From positions 36,354,797-36,418,796 of the forward strand of contig JACMZG010001908.1 in NCBI GenBank assembly GCA_018340805.1: 64,000 bases of DNA, in the 5' to 3' direction. This stretch comes from Microvelia longipes (Eukaryota > Arthropoda > Insecta > Hemiptera > Veliidae). Positions within the stretch are counted from its first letter, which is position 1. Each line of letters opens with the position of its first letter. A program made the translations under genes and the position numbers. The notes under the pieces are model-generated. The model saw nothing but the letters and a program-made list of their open reading frames with translations, had not been told where the DNA came from and made no database searches. Of this stretch, positions 33,530-45,785 are shown one piece after another.

Positions 33530-34502
33530 ACTAGACGTTGTAGCGAGCCATTTGGTTAACACTTATATTATATTAGTTGTTTCAGCTTGCAGTGAGATAG
33601 GTATATAGTTATAATATTCCACTCCCCCACCTCGTCAACCACAAGTTCTTTCTATTCTACCCCTTCACATTTCACAGTTCTTCCCTTATTCTACCTCGCA
33701 AAGGGACTTGTTTTTTAATTATCATCTTAATTGATTAATATATTGATATTAATCAATTGATCATCGTGTTAGTCTAGTTCTCCGATTTATGCGTGTTACG
33801 TATTTTTTGTATTTTTATGTATATAGTTAATAAATTTAAAGTAATTTAATTGTATAAAACTGAAATCAATTGTTGTCTTCTCTCTGTATATGATTGTATT
33901 TTATTTTAAATTATATATTGCTTCGATTTCTAATGACTTATATCTTCTTTTTCAATTATTTTACTTTGAATCAATGAATGAAGAGACAACTTGATGTCTG
34001 ATGACTTATATCTCTATAATTTGACTTTGATTCAGTAAAAGAAATGTCTTGTTGTTGTGTCTTCATTTTTGTAGTTGCGTATGAGTTTCTCAGTTATTAT
34101 CTGCATAAGAAAGTTTAAACGCAAATTTATTTTTTCTCCTTAGATAGGCTTTTGAATTGTGTTATTTCTTTTTTTAAATGTTTTAAACGAAAAAATCTTC
34201 TTTTTTGCGACAGTTATAAAACTACATAATTAGTAAATAATAACAAAATCAAATATTTTGGAAAAAGTAAGTGTAGGTTGTTAAGTATTTTCAAAACACT
34301 AATTTGATGTTTGATTGACGGTGATATTGATATTATTATGATATGATATAGCGTATAGAGACGAGCCCCTCTCGATTATTGGTTGCTGGAGACTCAAGAA
34401 TATTACTCCCCACCTCTCTCACTAGCTATACTAAAATACCTACCTATAAAGTAATTATACATACTAGAAGTGTTAACCAAATGGCTCGCTGTAACGTCTA
34501 GT
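33530..34502. mobile_element. MULE-like non-autonomous TIR element
   Basis: Terminal inverted repeats of about 35 bp start ACTAGACGTTGTAGCGAGCC on the left; the right-end inverse differs at two positions (ACTAGACGTTACAGCGAGCC). Both continue ATTTGGTTAACACTT. The element is flanked by CATTAGTGC at 33521-33529 and 34503-34511, an exact 9-bp target duplication, which is characteristic of Mutator-like elements. The 973-bp interior has no transposase frame. It holds a diverged internal duplication around ATGACTTATATCT (33930-34030). Confidence 0.9.
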
Positions 34503-34804
34503 CATTAGTGCTGCACTCGAGCATGCTCATGCGGATGTACAGTTGTTTACAACAAGGAAGCTATATTATTTATTTTTAACAGTATAAATAAATATATTTG
34601 TATTTTTTGTATGTAGTACTACGTAAGGAGTACAAATGCGCTAAATTTATTTTCTTTAACAGCGGTACTCTAATTTTGATCGTTGGACATTTTAAATGAG
34701 AAAAAATCCAATTGAGATGAATGTTGGTACAAGTATATCCCGTCAAGTAATTTATAAGTATCATAAGTTAATAAGAATATACGGATAAATAAGTGGATAT
34801 AGTG

Positions 34805-34900
34805 TTATAGTATACCAACAGTTTTTGGTATTACTAATACTAAGCAGTGTCAAACGAGGTCAGTACCTGGATGGGTGACCGCTGGAAATAAATTATTAAT
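34805..34900 (+). repeat. 5S-rRNA-derived SINE, copy 2 (fragment)
   Basis: The stretch TAAGCAGTGTCAAACGAGGT followed by CAGTACCTGGATGGGTGACC (34841-34880) matches the 5S internal promoter and the head of copy 1. The downstream tail words are not recognisable, so this copy is truncated or strongly diverged. It lies about 300 bp right of the MULE-like element. Confidence 0.65.
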
Positions 34901-34902
34901 AC

Positions 34903-36190
34903 CGGAGAGTGAAAACTCAATATTTGATCACTTTTCTTAAGTGGATAGCTGGTAATAAAAAATTCTACTCGTAATAGAAAATGGATTCAGAGGACCTGAA
35001 AACATTTCCTCAAAACGTTATCACACAATGTCCATATGAGTAGATCTTCAACTGATATGTCTGTTTGGACTTCATCGGTCAACGTTTTAATATTTTTACC
35101 GACGAATTTAATTAGATTTTAAAAAAAAATATTTTCTGGGCCGGATAACCAGCCCTAATAGTTAAAATTTGTAATTAGTTAAGTTTTTAACTATATAGTA
35201 TGAATTAACCGGTAGTTTGCGTAAAACAGATCATCATGGATGGCGTAAAACAGTCCACACACAATTCATGTAAATAACACACAAGGAGTCTTAACAAATG
35301 TTTGTGAAATCTTCATTTAGATCATTAGTTCCAATTTTATTACAATTATTTAGCACCATTTTCCAATACATTTTATTTATTTTTTTTTTTCCAATACATC
35401 TACGTAGGTGAAAAAATGTATAGACCTTGATAAAGGCAATTATTTTATTCAATAACTAAAAAAATAAAACATCGATCCTAAAATGCAGAATAATAAAGCA
35501 AGAAGTCCTAAAATAGTACTTAACAACAGATATGAACAAATAGAACTGAAGATAATTCTTACAAAATTCGAATACTCCTTAAAACTTTAATTTTTTACTG
35601 TCAAATTTATTTAAATTTGACAGTAATAATTTATTACTAATTAATTAGTAATTAATTAATCAGACGGCTAATAAAACCTAATTAATTTCTAATCTTAAGC
35701 ATTCTTAAGTCTAACTAAAATGCAATAAAAAATAAAATAAAAAAAACGCTAAATCAGAGTCACAAAATAAAACGTATAAGTCAGATAAGTATACGATAAA
35801 AAGAAATTTACTGAAGCAAACAATTCCCTATAAATCTGAAATCAGTCGTAAAAACCAATCCGACTGTAACGTTTCCTCAATATCTAGACTTGTTTAACTA
35901 ACACACATATAAGTTTAATATAAATTTATAGGGATATCAGTATAAGAGTGCTTTTGTGTTTCACTACTAAAGATGACATAGGGAAGAAGCTATATATTTT
36001 ATAAAATCTTTTAATCTTTTAAGTCGATTTGATAAAAGAAACGGATTTGCGAGCATATTATAAAGACAGATAACTATGTCTATAGAATCACCCGAGTTGA
36101 CAATTTAGATAAAATGAAGAATTCAGTCCGTGGTAGTTAAATTTAGTAGGCTTATTTTTGTGAAGTCAAAGATTATATTCCAGAGTGTTA
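34903..36190. other. Noncoding stretch with short palindromes
   Basis: AT-rich. At 35595-35626 a 15-bp stem with 2-nt loop (TTACTGTCAAATTTA), and at 35634-35651 an 18-bp perfect palindrome (TTACTAATTAATTAGTAA). No gene was seen. Confidence 0.6.
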
Positions 36191-36197
36191 ATAAAAG

Positions 36198-36591
36198 AAA
36201 ATAGTTCTGGCGCGGAGGTCCGTAAGCCAGGAAAAATGTTTTGAAATTCTCGCTTTATTGCTAATCAATCCAATTTTTAATTAAGTTTCGGCATAAATTT
36301 AATAACCTCAACAGTAGCGTCCAAACTGTTATTTAATTTTGTCGAATTTATTCATGCATATTTATTCCATAGAATCTATATTGCCCTGTATAGCATTATT
36401 TGCACTCATTTGAAGCTCAGTTTTTGCTAATTTATAGCGCATTTTCTTTGAAAAATTCAAATATATCAAGTTGTCACGCTACTGCTCAGGATGTTAAATA
36501 TAAATCGAAAACTCTTAAATTGATAAGCAAGAAAGCGGGAATTTCAAAGAATATTCGCCCAGTTTGCGGACCTCCGCGCCAGAATTATTTT
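36198..36591. mobile_element. Short TIR element with GC-rich tips
   Basis: The left end AAAATAGTTCTGGCGCGGAG is the inverse of the right end (CTCCGCGCCAGAATTATTTT), and similarity continues inward (GTCCG-AA, then GAAATTC-CGCTT). About 394 bp, no coding capacity (a 78-codon frame inside is incidental). Related ends occur at 15950-16045, three times at 62270-62585, and internal words at about 32130-32310. No convincing target duplication was found. Confidence 0.65.
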
Positions 36592-36649
36592 GAGGTTATA
36601 AACCTAAAAAGTTTAATCCACTTAGAGCTTGTTTAATTGAATTCAGCAC

Positions 36650-36870
36650 CACATAAAACATCGAAAGCGGTAACTTACAACCCAGTAAGTTAAGTTAAGT
36701 AACCCAGTAACTTAAAACAGTTTTTTTAAAATTTTTGGTCATTTTAGGTAGTCCTATCGACCTCAGACCAGTTTTGTTCGACACAGTACCCCAAATTCAA
36801 TAGAAGACGACACCCTACTCGAAAATTATTTTTTATCGATCATTATTATGGCTTATTTTATTTTGGTTTT
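36650..36870. repeat. Dispersed repeat of the CGACTTCGGA family
   Basis: TTGGTCATTTTAGGTAGTCC, CGACCTCAGACCAGTTTTGT, GACGACACCCTACTCGAAAA. A diverged copy of the family seen at 17560-17800. Confidence 0.5.
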
Positions 36871-36949
36871 GACAAACTGATATAGCAGTTTAACTGATTA
36901 TACTAGCGCCGACCCTGGTAATCAGCGTCAATATAAACAAACATACAGA

Positions 36950-37012
36950 TATATATATATATATATTATTATATATATATATATATTTATATATTTATTA
37001 TATATATGAAGA
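36950..37012. repeat. (TA)n microsatellite, interrupted
   Basis: TA dinucleotides with a few T insertions, preceded by AAACAAACATACAG. Confidence 0.85.
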
Positions 37013-37065
37013 TAATTATATATATAACAATTTATGACGTCAGTAATTGGTAGACAACGAATTAT

Positions 37066-37135
37066 TTAAGGATGAGCGTAACGAATCCTATGAAGTAAGG
37101 GGAAAAGTTTTGAGGTACTTTGCACTCAATTTGTT
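37066..37135 (-). repeat. SINE-tail fragment (reverse)
   Basis: AGGATGAGCGTAACGAATCC and AAGGGGAAAAGTTTTGAGGT match, in reverse, the tail of the 5S-SINE family (compare 285-345 and 63745-63790). There is no 5S head. It follows a (TA)n tract. Confidence 0.5.
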
Positions 37136-38379
37136 TTACTTTGGTCCTCAATGCTTCTTTAGCATCGTAGTACTGCAATAAAAATAATGATTTTAAAAAA
37201 ATAGAAAATAAGAATATTTAAACGATAAATAAACCTATAAATGTAAAAGAAAAGAAAAGAAAATATTTTTTTCTTGTTAAAAAAAAAGAAGTTAAATTTA
37301 ATTGCAAATCTGATTTTATAACTTTTTTTCTTGTTTTTAGTTAAAGAAATAAAGTTAAAGAAATACTTTAAGTTAAAGAAAAAAAAACCTCTTTATACTT
37401 CTGTTAGAAAAGTAAAAGGTCTAGTATAGTTTCAAAGGTATGTCACATCTACAGAAGTTAAATCAAATCTTGGAAGAAGATATCATTCAATACTAGGATA
37501 GAAAAGTTATTAAAACTGTTCTTCTTGCTTTGTTCTTCAATGTCCTTTTCAAGTAAGTTCAAATGGACCTAAGTTTTCTTTTTATTTACGTTATTTAAAA
37601 AATGCTCTTCTTTTAGAAGTACGTTTTTAAAATGTTCGAAGGTAAGTTTAAATTGTCTTTTTCATAGTAAATTCCGTTTTTAATTTTTTCTCCCTCAAAT
37701 TCCAATTGGATTTTCACGAATAGAATTTTAACATTTCTAGGTGTATTTAAACAAGATGAAAATATTAACAACAATTTTTTTTTGGACATAACTCCACAAA
37801 TGCAGCTGTTTCTCATGAGACGATAGATACTAATGAAACATAAGATAATTAACATAATATCATAAAATTTTAAGTTTTTTAGACTTCGTACCAAACACGA
37901 TGTGAGGAATTAAATCCGAGATCACCCTACATGATCGCGATTTTGATCAAATAACGATGGTTGAGTGGTTTGAGTGAAATTAAAATATGTATTTGCATGG
38001 GCGTTCGCAGGATTTTTTCCAGGGGGTTAAAGCTGCCGAGTTCAGTAATTAATTATGTGCTGCGGGTTTAGTTTCCATCACACTTAGACAAAAGACAGAG
38101 ATAGGAGTCCAGCAATTCACAGGAGCGGGATTATACTAAACTAAATGTAAATTTTGGACTTAAATTATGCCATATTTTATTTATTGTGCTTAAATAAATA
38201 CTTAAATTCATTTAGACTCTAGCGAGCGATGCGAGTTCCTTCAAACATAATATAATTATTATATTTATAATATATTTACGATAGTTATTATATTTATATA
38301 GTATTATTATATTTAAAATTAAACATAATATAATAAAATAATAGTTTAATATATTTGAGTGATGTAAGTGTAGTAAATA

Positions 38380-38880
38380 TTGAAATATATCATCGTCCAA
38401 AATTCTAATATCACTATCAACTTTTTCGAACTGACCCAAAAATTTTAACCAATTTTTTATATCCCCATCAAACTCATCAATTTTAAATTTTGGCAATTTA
38501 AAATTTCTAATATTTCTGTCATTGTCGTTAGCATGTTTTGACACTATAGACTTTTTGACTTTGGAGTACTATTAATACTTTTAAGACTTTCAGATGAATC
38601 TAAACGTTTACAATCAACTTTCTCAACTTCCTTTTTAATTTGTAAAAGTATTTTTATACTCATCAGCAACTTCCATCTCTGCTAAAAGATCTTCATTCTC
38701 TCCACCTTTTAACATACTGTTATAAACAGCTTCGTTCAAACGTTCAACTTTCTATTTTTTCGCAAAGTAATTCATACTTTGTTTCAATCATTTCAACTGC
38801 AAGGTTTTCGTTTTTGAGTAATTCAAGAATTGAACTTACTAACTTGGTAAAAACACTGCGTGGTAAAAACTCTACGATTA
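38380..38880 (-). pseudogene. Decayed BEL/Pao gag fragment
   Basis: Read right to left in pieces from several frames: ELLKNENLAVEMIETKYELL, then ENEDLLAEMEVADEYKN, then IKKEVEKVDCKRLDSSE, then LPKFKIDEFDGDIKNWLKFL with GQFEKVDSD. The last part matches the DUF1759 gag domain of the intact element (LQGYDGDLRGWLKFWAQFE at about residue 128). Frameshifts separate the pieces, and the coding signal ends near 38385 in AT-rich sequence. It comes from a different BEL/Pao lineage than the intact copy. Confidence 0.72.
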
Positions 38881-38929
38881 ACCTTATTTATTTATAATAA
38901 ATTTTATTATTTATAATAAAATAAAAATA

Positions 38930-39095
38930 AAATGCCCGCAGGGTATTCAACCTGCGGGAACCACCTCAAGTGGGTTGCATCTACTACACTATAAGAAATA
39001 ATTAAAGTTGGCGAAATCTTTTTAATACAAATAATATTCATAAAATCTTGGAGCATAGCCCGGGCTACGAACACCAGACCTCCGATCCAAAATCA
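38930..39095 (-). repeat. tRNA-like / SINE-like module
   Basis: On the minus strand, a T-arm-like stem-loop (CCCGCAGG / CCTGCGGG, loop of about 7-8 nt including TTGAATA) follows an anticodon-arm-like stem (AACCCAC / GTGGTT) and an A-box-like TAGTGTAGTAGATGC. A second B-box-like GGTGTTCGTAGCCC lies about 90 bp upstream. The acceptor stem is not convincing, so this is a tRNA-derived repeat or chance structure, not a tRNA gene. Confidence 0.35.
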
Positions 39096-39239
39096 AGTGC
39101 ATTTTTATTGTAAACTATAATATTAAAATTAAAAAGCATTATAAACAAAAATAATAAGTATATTTATATACATAACTAATACGTTTTTATAGAGGTATAA
39201 AGAATAAAATAAATCTAAATAAATAAGTATAAAACTTAC

Positions 39240-39311
39240 TCTTAGGTAAGATGTAAAGTTGCTAAGGCACCTTCTAAATCTAGATCTGATTGAACCACGA
39301 CCTCTTTGACC
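39240..39311 (-). CDS. Possible further upstream exon of the same gene
   Basis: A 72-nt segment that on the minus strand follows acceptor TTTTTATTGTTAACAG and precedes donor GTAAGT. It starts and ends in phase 0 and encodes 24 residues rich in Arg and Ser (GQRGRGSIRSRFRRCLSNFT, then SYLR). Its phase fits directly onto the exon at 20694-20828, giving a continuous basic N-terminal stretch (SYLR followed by TRCRCCC). A second frame, beginning VKEVVVQSDLDLEGALATLH, is open until a stop three codons before the donor, so the frame is not certain. The surroundings are repeat debris (a decayed BEL gag lies just left). The call rests only on splice-site quality and phase, without family homology. Confidence 0.35.
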
Positions 39312-39319
39312 CTGTTAAC

Positions 39320-41220
39320 AATAAAAACATAAAAAAGGTAACAATAGGTAAACTAGCAAGGATTGATCATTTAGACATATTTCTGAGATTTTACTAAGAG
39401 GGGGGCAGATAGTATAGTTTTTCAAGATATACTCGTTATTAATTGCACTTTTTCTAAACTTTAATTTTTTTCTGTAAGGTAGGCACTTTAAATACTCAAA
39501 AAAGCAAGTGAAATGCGTTTTTTACCGTGTACGACAGTTTTGTAGTTTTTTAATGTCGGTGACAGCAAACGAGTTCTCAACTTTCGCTGATTTTTTCTCT
39601 AAAGTAGAGTTTTTTGATGAAGTTTCTCAAAAGTCTACTAGCAGGACACAATTGGATTATTACAAGGTTATAATAATTCCTTCCTTGTTCTTCTTATTTT
39701 TTTTGCTTATCAAAATAATTATCGAACGTTTTTGTCACGAAGTTTATTTATTTTTGGAAAATGATTTATTAATTGTTTATTATCAAGGTCCTTTTACTAT
39801 CTCGCTTTGCTCGACAGTAAATATGGTCCTCACAGTAATAAAATACCTTCTTCACAGTCTTGTAACATAATATACTATTAATATGTTCTCATAATTTTAA
39901 AACTTCTTAGTAGGGAAGAGCTTCGTTCCATGATTGGAAGCTTGTTTTAATTTACTTTACTTCTTATAAATTAACTTTATCATCCCCATGGGGGCGATGA
40001 AGGAGTCTAAGGGGACGATAAGATGTAGGAGAGCATTGAAGGGGGCAATGAGTTGTAAAGGAGACTGAGGGCAATGAGGCGATGTTAAAATAAGAGAATA
40101 GTTTTTTTCAATTTAAATGAAAATATGCGCATAACATAATTTCACATTCAGTTTATAGATGTGTTCTAATCTACAAAATAGCACTTCTAATTGATTAAAG
40201 TTTTTTTAGCGAATTTCGAAGAAAAATGAGCTTATGTGGTTGGGGTCATGAAGAGGATAGGGGTGGTGGAGGGTTTTTTGGAAGGGGGAACTCCCTAATC
40301 AAGAATATATACAAATATTGTTTATAAACTATGTGTGGCGTCATTAACTTACAATAATGATATGTTGTGATATGTTTGTAAGGACAAACATTTCAAAAAA
40401 TAACAAATCTTCAAAAATTGTTAGTTCAGGCTGAATTTTTTACACCTGTTTTAATGGTAATAAAAATAGGTTACATTTTATTATCAGTATTAGTTCTAGT
40501 TTTATTGATTGACATATATAACATAATGTAAACAAATCACTTTTTCAGACTAATACATTTGAAAATTCGCTTATATTGTGGCAGTGTACCACTCATATAA
40601 ACTAGTACTATGACGAACTAATAAAATACAACAGCCATGGGGCCGCAAAGCGGCCAAAGGGAAGCCTGGGAGCCGCGATGCGACCCCCAGCGCCGACGCC
40701 ACGTAGCAGCTAAGAGGCCGAAGGTCTCTTGCTTTTTATTTTGCTCGTATCAATTGAAATGAACAACTTATTGATTGTTCAATTATGAACCATCAATAAG
40801 GAACAATGCCTGTCCTTATCGAAGCAATACAACTCTATCAAGACCTTTTTATTACTAATGAACAAACAAAGTACGATGAACAACAAATTTAGAAGGGACG
40901 TCAAAATAAAATTTTATTAAACGAATTCGTATTTCTGAGTAATTCATAAGCCCGAGTTACCCGACAAAAAAACTAGAGCTTTTAATTAATAGTATGTTGT
41001 CTTGCAATGAGTAAAGATTCATTAGAATAAAGATAAACGGGGCTGTTGGAATAGGGGGACTCCCGACCCCGTCCCTCTAAAAAACCTGCGCGACATAAAG
41101 AAGTGCTTCAAAAATAAACTTCATCAAATCAGAAACGGAATATTTGTCCTAGGTTCTCTTCCCTCCTACTCTTGGTTGTTTATCATTGCTTGTCAAAATC
41201 ATATCGTAATCATACAGATA
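39320..41220. other. Noncoding stretch with G-rich patches
   Basis: G/A-rich degenerate repeats at 39985-40080 (GGGGGCGATGAAGGAG-like words) and a GC-rich patch at 40640-40720. A 120-codon plus-strand frame (39508-39870) ends in SINE-tail-like sequence and is not supported as a gene. Confidence 0.45.
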
Positions 41221-41335
41221 TATTATTAGAGGGATCATAGCCTATCTCAATACACTGAGATGCCTCGAACACCATTTCAGGGCTTTCAGAGGCTCTGTGT
41301 AACCTCGTTGAAACATCCTGCTAGAGTAAATTAAG
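41190..41335 (+). repeat. Old copy of part of the giant inverted-repeat arm
   Basis: Words CATAGCCTATCTCAATACA, CAGGGCTTTCAGAGGCTCTG and TGTGTAACCTC match 58730-58810 and, reversed, 50820-50930. It is more diverged than the two arms are from each other, so the arm sequence belongs to a dispersed family. Confidence 0.55.
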
Positions 41336-41339
41336 GTTG

Positions 41340-44100
41340 TAATAAATAAATTGTTTTTGGTTTCACGTTTAACCGCAAAGCTTAAATATAGTCAAACAAA
41401 CATTACAATTAGTCAAAGGTGGTCAGGTTACTTTTTCGTTGTTTCAAACTTCAACCAAGAGGGGATTTAAATTTATCTCTATAATTTGAAGAGAAACTCC
41501 TATAATAAAAATAATAAAAAATAAGTTTAATAAAAAGGGGAGATTTCATTAATATATTCAAACATCAATAGCAAAAACCCACTCCTAATTGATAGACATT
41601 CAAAAATTATCCAATTTTCACCATTGAGAAATAGTGACTTTTAAAGAGAGCCTTTTTGCTTTATTCCTTATTGTGAAATTATATATTGGCTTAGCACCCG
41701 TAAATAGTTAATCTGCAAATATCGCTATCTCATAACGCTTAGAAACTCATTTAAATAATTAATATAGTGAATACCTATGTTAAAATAGAAGTCACAACAA
41801 ATATTTCTCATACATCGTTTCTATAAGGTTTTAACCTTTATTACATTACAACAGGGTTTAGAAACTTGTCTCGATATGCTTTTTACAAAAATTGGTACGT
41901 CAAACAACAAAATATGAAATTACAATATCTTTAAGAGGTAAAAATATACGTCACAAATACACAAAGGTATTTGTGTAATACGTCACAAATTTCCTTAGTG
42001 AGCTATGAAAAACGTTTTCGTTCCTTTAGAAAAAAGATAAGAAAGCAATAACGTTGTAAGATTGATGATATACGGTTAAATTTGTCTTGGAATAAGTTTC
42101 CTATTAAATACAACAAACAGTTTAGATTATACTTTAATGTGTTTATCTTTAAAAAGAAATTTGATCTATTTCAGAATACTTGCTTTATTACTTTCTATAC
42201 TTATGATTACAGACTTACTTACTTGATTTATGACTGAATACTAACTAGGGAAAAAGGCAGGCTTATTACTTAAGGAAGAAGGCATACATCACTGTTTCTT
42301 GGGGATAAATAAATATACAAAAAAGTGACCCTTAAAAATTTTTTACATTAAAATACAAATTGTAAATGTTTTCAACAGCAGCCTTATAAAATATATTTGC
42401 TCGGCTTGCAAGGCTTAAAGTAATACATAAACCAAGAAGGAAAACTCCTATACTAACCTATGTAAAAATTCAGACATGCATCAGCTAATAGCTGGCTCAA
42501 AAATATAAAAATCGCTAAATTGGAATTACTGCATATGAGCCCTTTAGGATTATGTTAAAATAGTACCAAAAAATATTTCTGATAGATCGTTCCTATACAG
42601 TTTAATTGTATTTGAGTGTAGTTTGATCGTTTTTTTGTGTTTAATTTTATTGTCAACAGTGATAATTTAAGGTGAGATTTACTTTTCATATTGTTTTCGT
42701 ACATGATGCGTACGTGCTAATTTAAAAAATTTTGTATTAAATTCTGATAAATATTGTTACAATCTGTTAGTTAAAAAAACTTCAAATGTTGTTTAATGAT
42801 TTTGAAAGATAAACAGACTAAATATTAATTAAAATTACGATTGCTATGATTATATTCATTAACTTTAAGTTAACTATTCTTAAATTACCAATCAGGAATT
42901 AATATTTGAAGAGAAGAGAAAAAACCCTCATCACAAGCAAAAATATAAAAAGTAGTGCACACAAAAAATAAATGTTTAATATGTCATTCGTTTTAAGTAA
43001 TTTAATAAAATTTAGTATTTAAAAAATCGCTTAAACCTCTATTGGATGTGACAAAATATATTTCTTACACAAAAAAAGTAAAAAGCAAAGCATTAAAAAC
43101 AATAATGCCGTGTACCGTAAATAGTTTGTTTATATTTACAACGGAAAAACAAGATGGCTGCGCCGTAAGGAAAATTTAAGCCAACCTCCTGGTGGACAAA
43201 ATAGGAAGTACATGTCTGACAGAAATCATATTTGTTTCCCTACCTTGTGTATATATTACTTTAGCCATCAATTTAAAGGCCAAGTGTTTTGGTATAATTT
43301 ATTCAAAAATTATATCAATTTTAAACGAAAAGCATTATTTTCATTCTTGGTATGATAGTTCTGATAAGTAATATGGCTATTAGACCACTAATATGATGTA
43401 ATCTACTAAGTGTTAGTGTTGGTTAATCGATGAAACACTTTAAAAAGGGAAGTATAAAAAGAATTTTTCCATAGAAAATATGATTTCCTATAAATAAGGG
43501 TTTTTCCCTTAAGATATAAATTAGGTTAAAGATACATACATTGTTGGTAAAAAGATATTTATTCATCTAGGGACTAAAAAGGTTTCTTGAAACGATAAAA
43601 TCACTCGTTTAATAACTTTTATTTGTAACATTAAACGCTTGATACAGTGTTTAGAACCTAATTATTACAAAGCTCTGAGATCGTTACAAGGAACGAAGTT
43701 ATCTCGTTGCTTCCACATAATTTAGATAAACATCTCATACAATTTCTTTTTAAATTAATGTATCTAATAAAAATGTATGAGATAGATAATAGTTAAGAAG
43801 CTAGTCACGTTTCTTTAACTAAGTTACACCAATGAATTATAGTTGGTTATGTGTGTTACAATGTGTTACAAACACAATAACAATGATTTATTATAGAAAT
43901 TTTCTTTGAGTTAAATTACAATAGAGTTTAAAGAGTACCTGCTGATAATAATGTTTCAAGTAGATTCCTAGAGCAATTTTTAAACAGAGACTTATTTATG
44001 AAACAAATTCTATCCTAAAGCTTGAGGTACATTACTACTATAACCTAACATAAAGTTTATACTTCTAGAACTAATAACACAAAGCAATAAAATCAAATTC
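41340..44100. other. AT-rich noncoding stretch
   Basis: No exon, RNA gene or mobile element was recognised. A faint duplication (GTTAAAATAG then AATATTTCT) links 41780-41830 and 42555-42600. Confidence 0.45.
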
Positions 44101-44117
44101 AAAGTTTCATTCACATC

Positions 44118-44299
<182 letters not shown>

Positions 44300-45785
44300 G
44301 TGTCATATGTATATTTTTTAGACCTGCGAGTCCCCCCTCCCTTTTAGAAAATTGACAGATATTAAAAACCACATGGTTGTTGTCCTATATAAATTTGTAA
44401 TATTACAAGTTTATATCATAATTAGTAAACATATTTAAATATATCATAACATATGTGTTGACAATACAAGTAGTGTAAGTTAATTAAACTTACTCCTGTT
44501 GAGATTATTGTTTCGAAATTTGAGATTGGGTTAATGTCATCATACACATGTAACAAACAATAGGGTTCTGGACATTAAATAAATAAATAAATAAATTCTG
44601 GACATTAATAAGATTAATTTTTGCATTAAGGGTGGGTGGAACGCGAACTTAAAATGCTATCCCACGTCTCCCGTACGTAATTTTTAAGATAGAGACGTAA
44701 TTTTTTTTTAATTTAAAACTATTAAAATGCCAAGGGTACCTAGTTTTTTTTTTTTTGGAAATTTTTTTAATCAAGCGTGTACGCGCTGGTTAAAATCAAA
44801 ATTTTCATTTTAAACTTCAAATTTTAAAAATGTAATTACTAGACCCCCTTTATCATGTGACTTAGAACTCAAAACCAAAATTTCAATAAAAAATATTAAT
44901 TTTTCAAGGCGTGCTAAGCTGGCGAAAATAACGCGTAAAATGGGATTTTAGTTCCAGCGTTATCCGATAGATGTCAGTCATCAGGTTTTTTAAGGTATAC
45001 TCGAACTTACTGTACAAGTCAGAAGCAGGAGTAGGCGGAGCTACCTTCGCCCCTTTTCAGTCGGCTAGGTCTTTCCTATGTAAACCATAACTTAAATATT
45101 ATTATATATGTCAATCAATATTATAGTTAAAAAAATCATATGGCACATATGTATATTCATAATTTACAAATGAAGAAAACAATTATTTTATTTATAGTGT
45201 TTAAAATGCTTCAATAAGTTTAGTGGTAAATATAGTGTGGATTGTAAAATGTCACTATTAACCTATTCGTCCTACTCCAACAAGGCATATACAATTGAAC
45301 AATACAATATATGTCAATCAATGAAATCAAAATATACATTCTGAAACTAGTAAGTCTTTACACATAAATTGAAATAGTTTTTATTAGTTTTTTACAATCA
45401 GTATTTGCGAATCATTTAATTGTTATGGAAAGCATAAATTAAAAAAGATTTAAATTACTTTTATTAATAAAATATGAATAACTTTTTAAGTAAATCAAAA
45501 TAAAAGTTTGTATAAATATAAAATATTTTGAATTTGGCTATTTCTTTCATTTTTTACGTGATTCCATTTATCATAGCAACCAAAGCTATAGCATAGTTCA
45601 CTATGTTTTTTTAGTCTTATTAGAGATTGTCATAAATTAATATTACGTGTAATTAGTGTCTTAATTGTACATTTGGTCCAAAAAAATGATCAATAATGTA
45701 ACTAGTAATGGGTTATATTAGGAACTCACGTTAGTGGAATACATAAAATAAAATTAATCAATGACATGCTCGCAAGTTTGCTATT

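Noticed and set aside
39508..39870. 120-codon plus-strand frame with a hydrophobic centre
   Set aside because: No recognisable family, no splice or start support, and its end overlaps SINE-tail-like sequence (CTCGCTTTGCTCG). In sequence this AT-rich it can arise by chance.
44940..45070. Possible minus-strand exon before the donor CAGTAAGTTCG near 45005
   Set aside because: All three frames contain stops within a short distance, and no acceptor fits.
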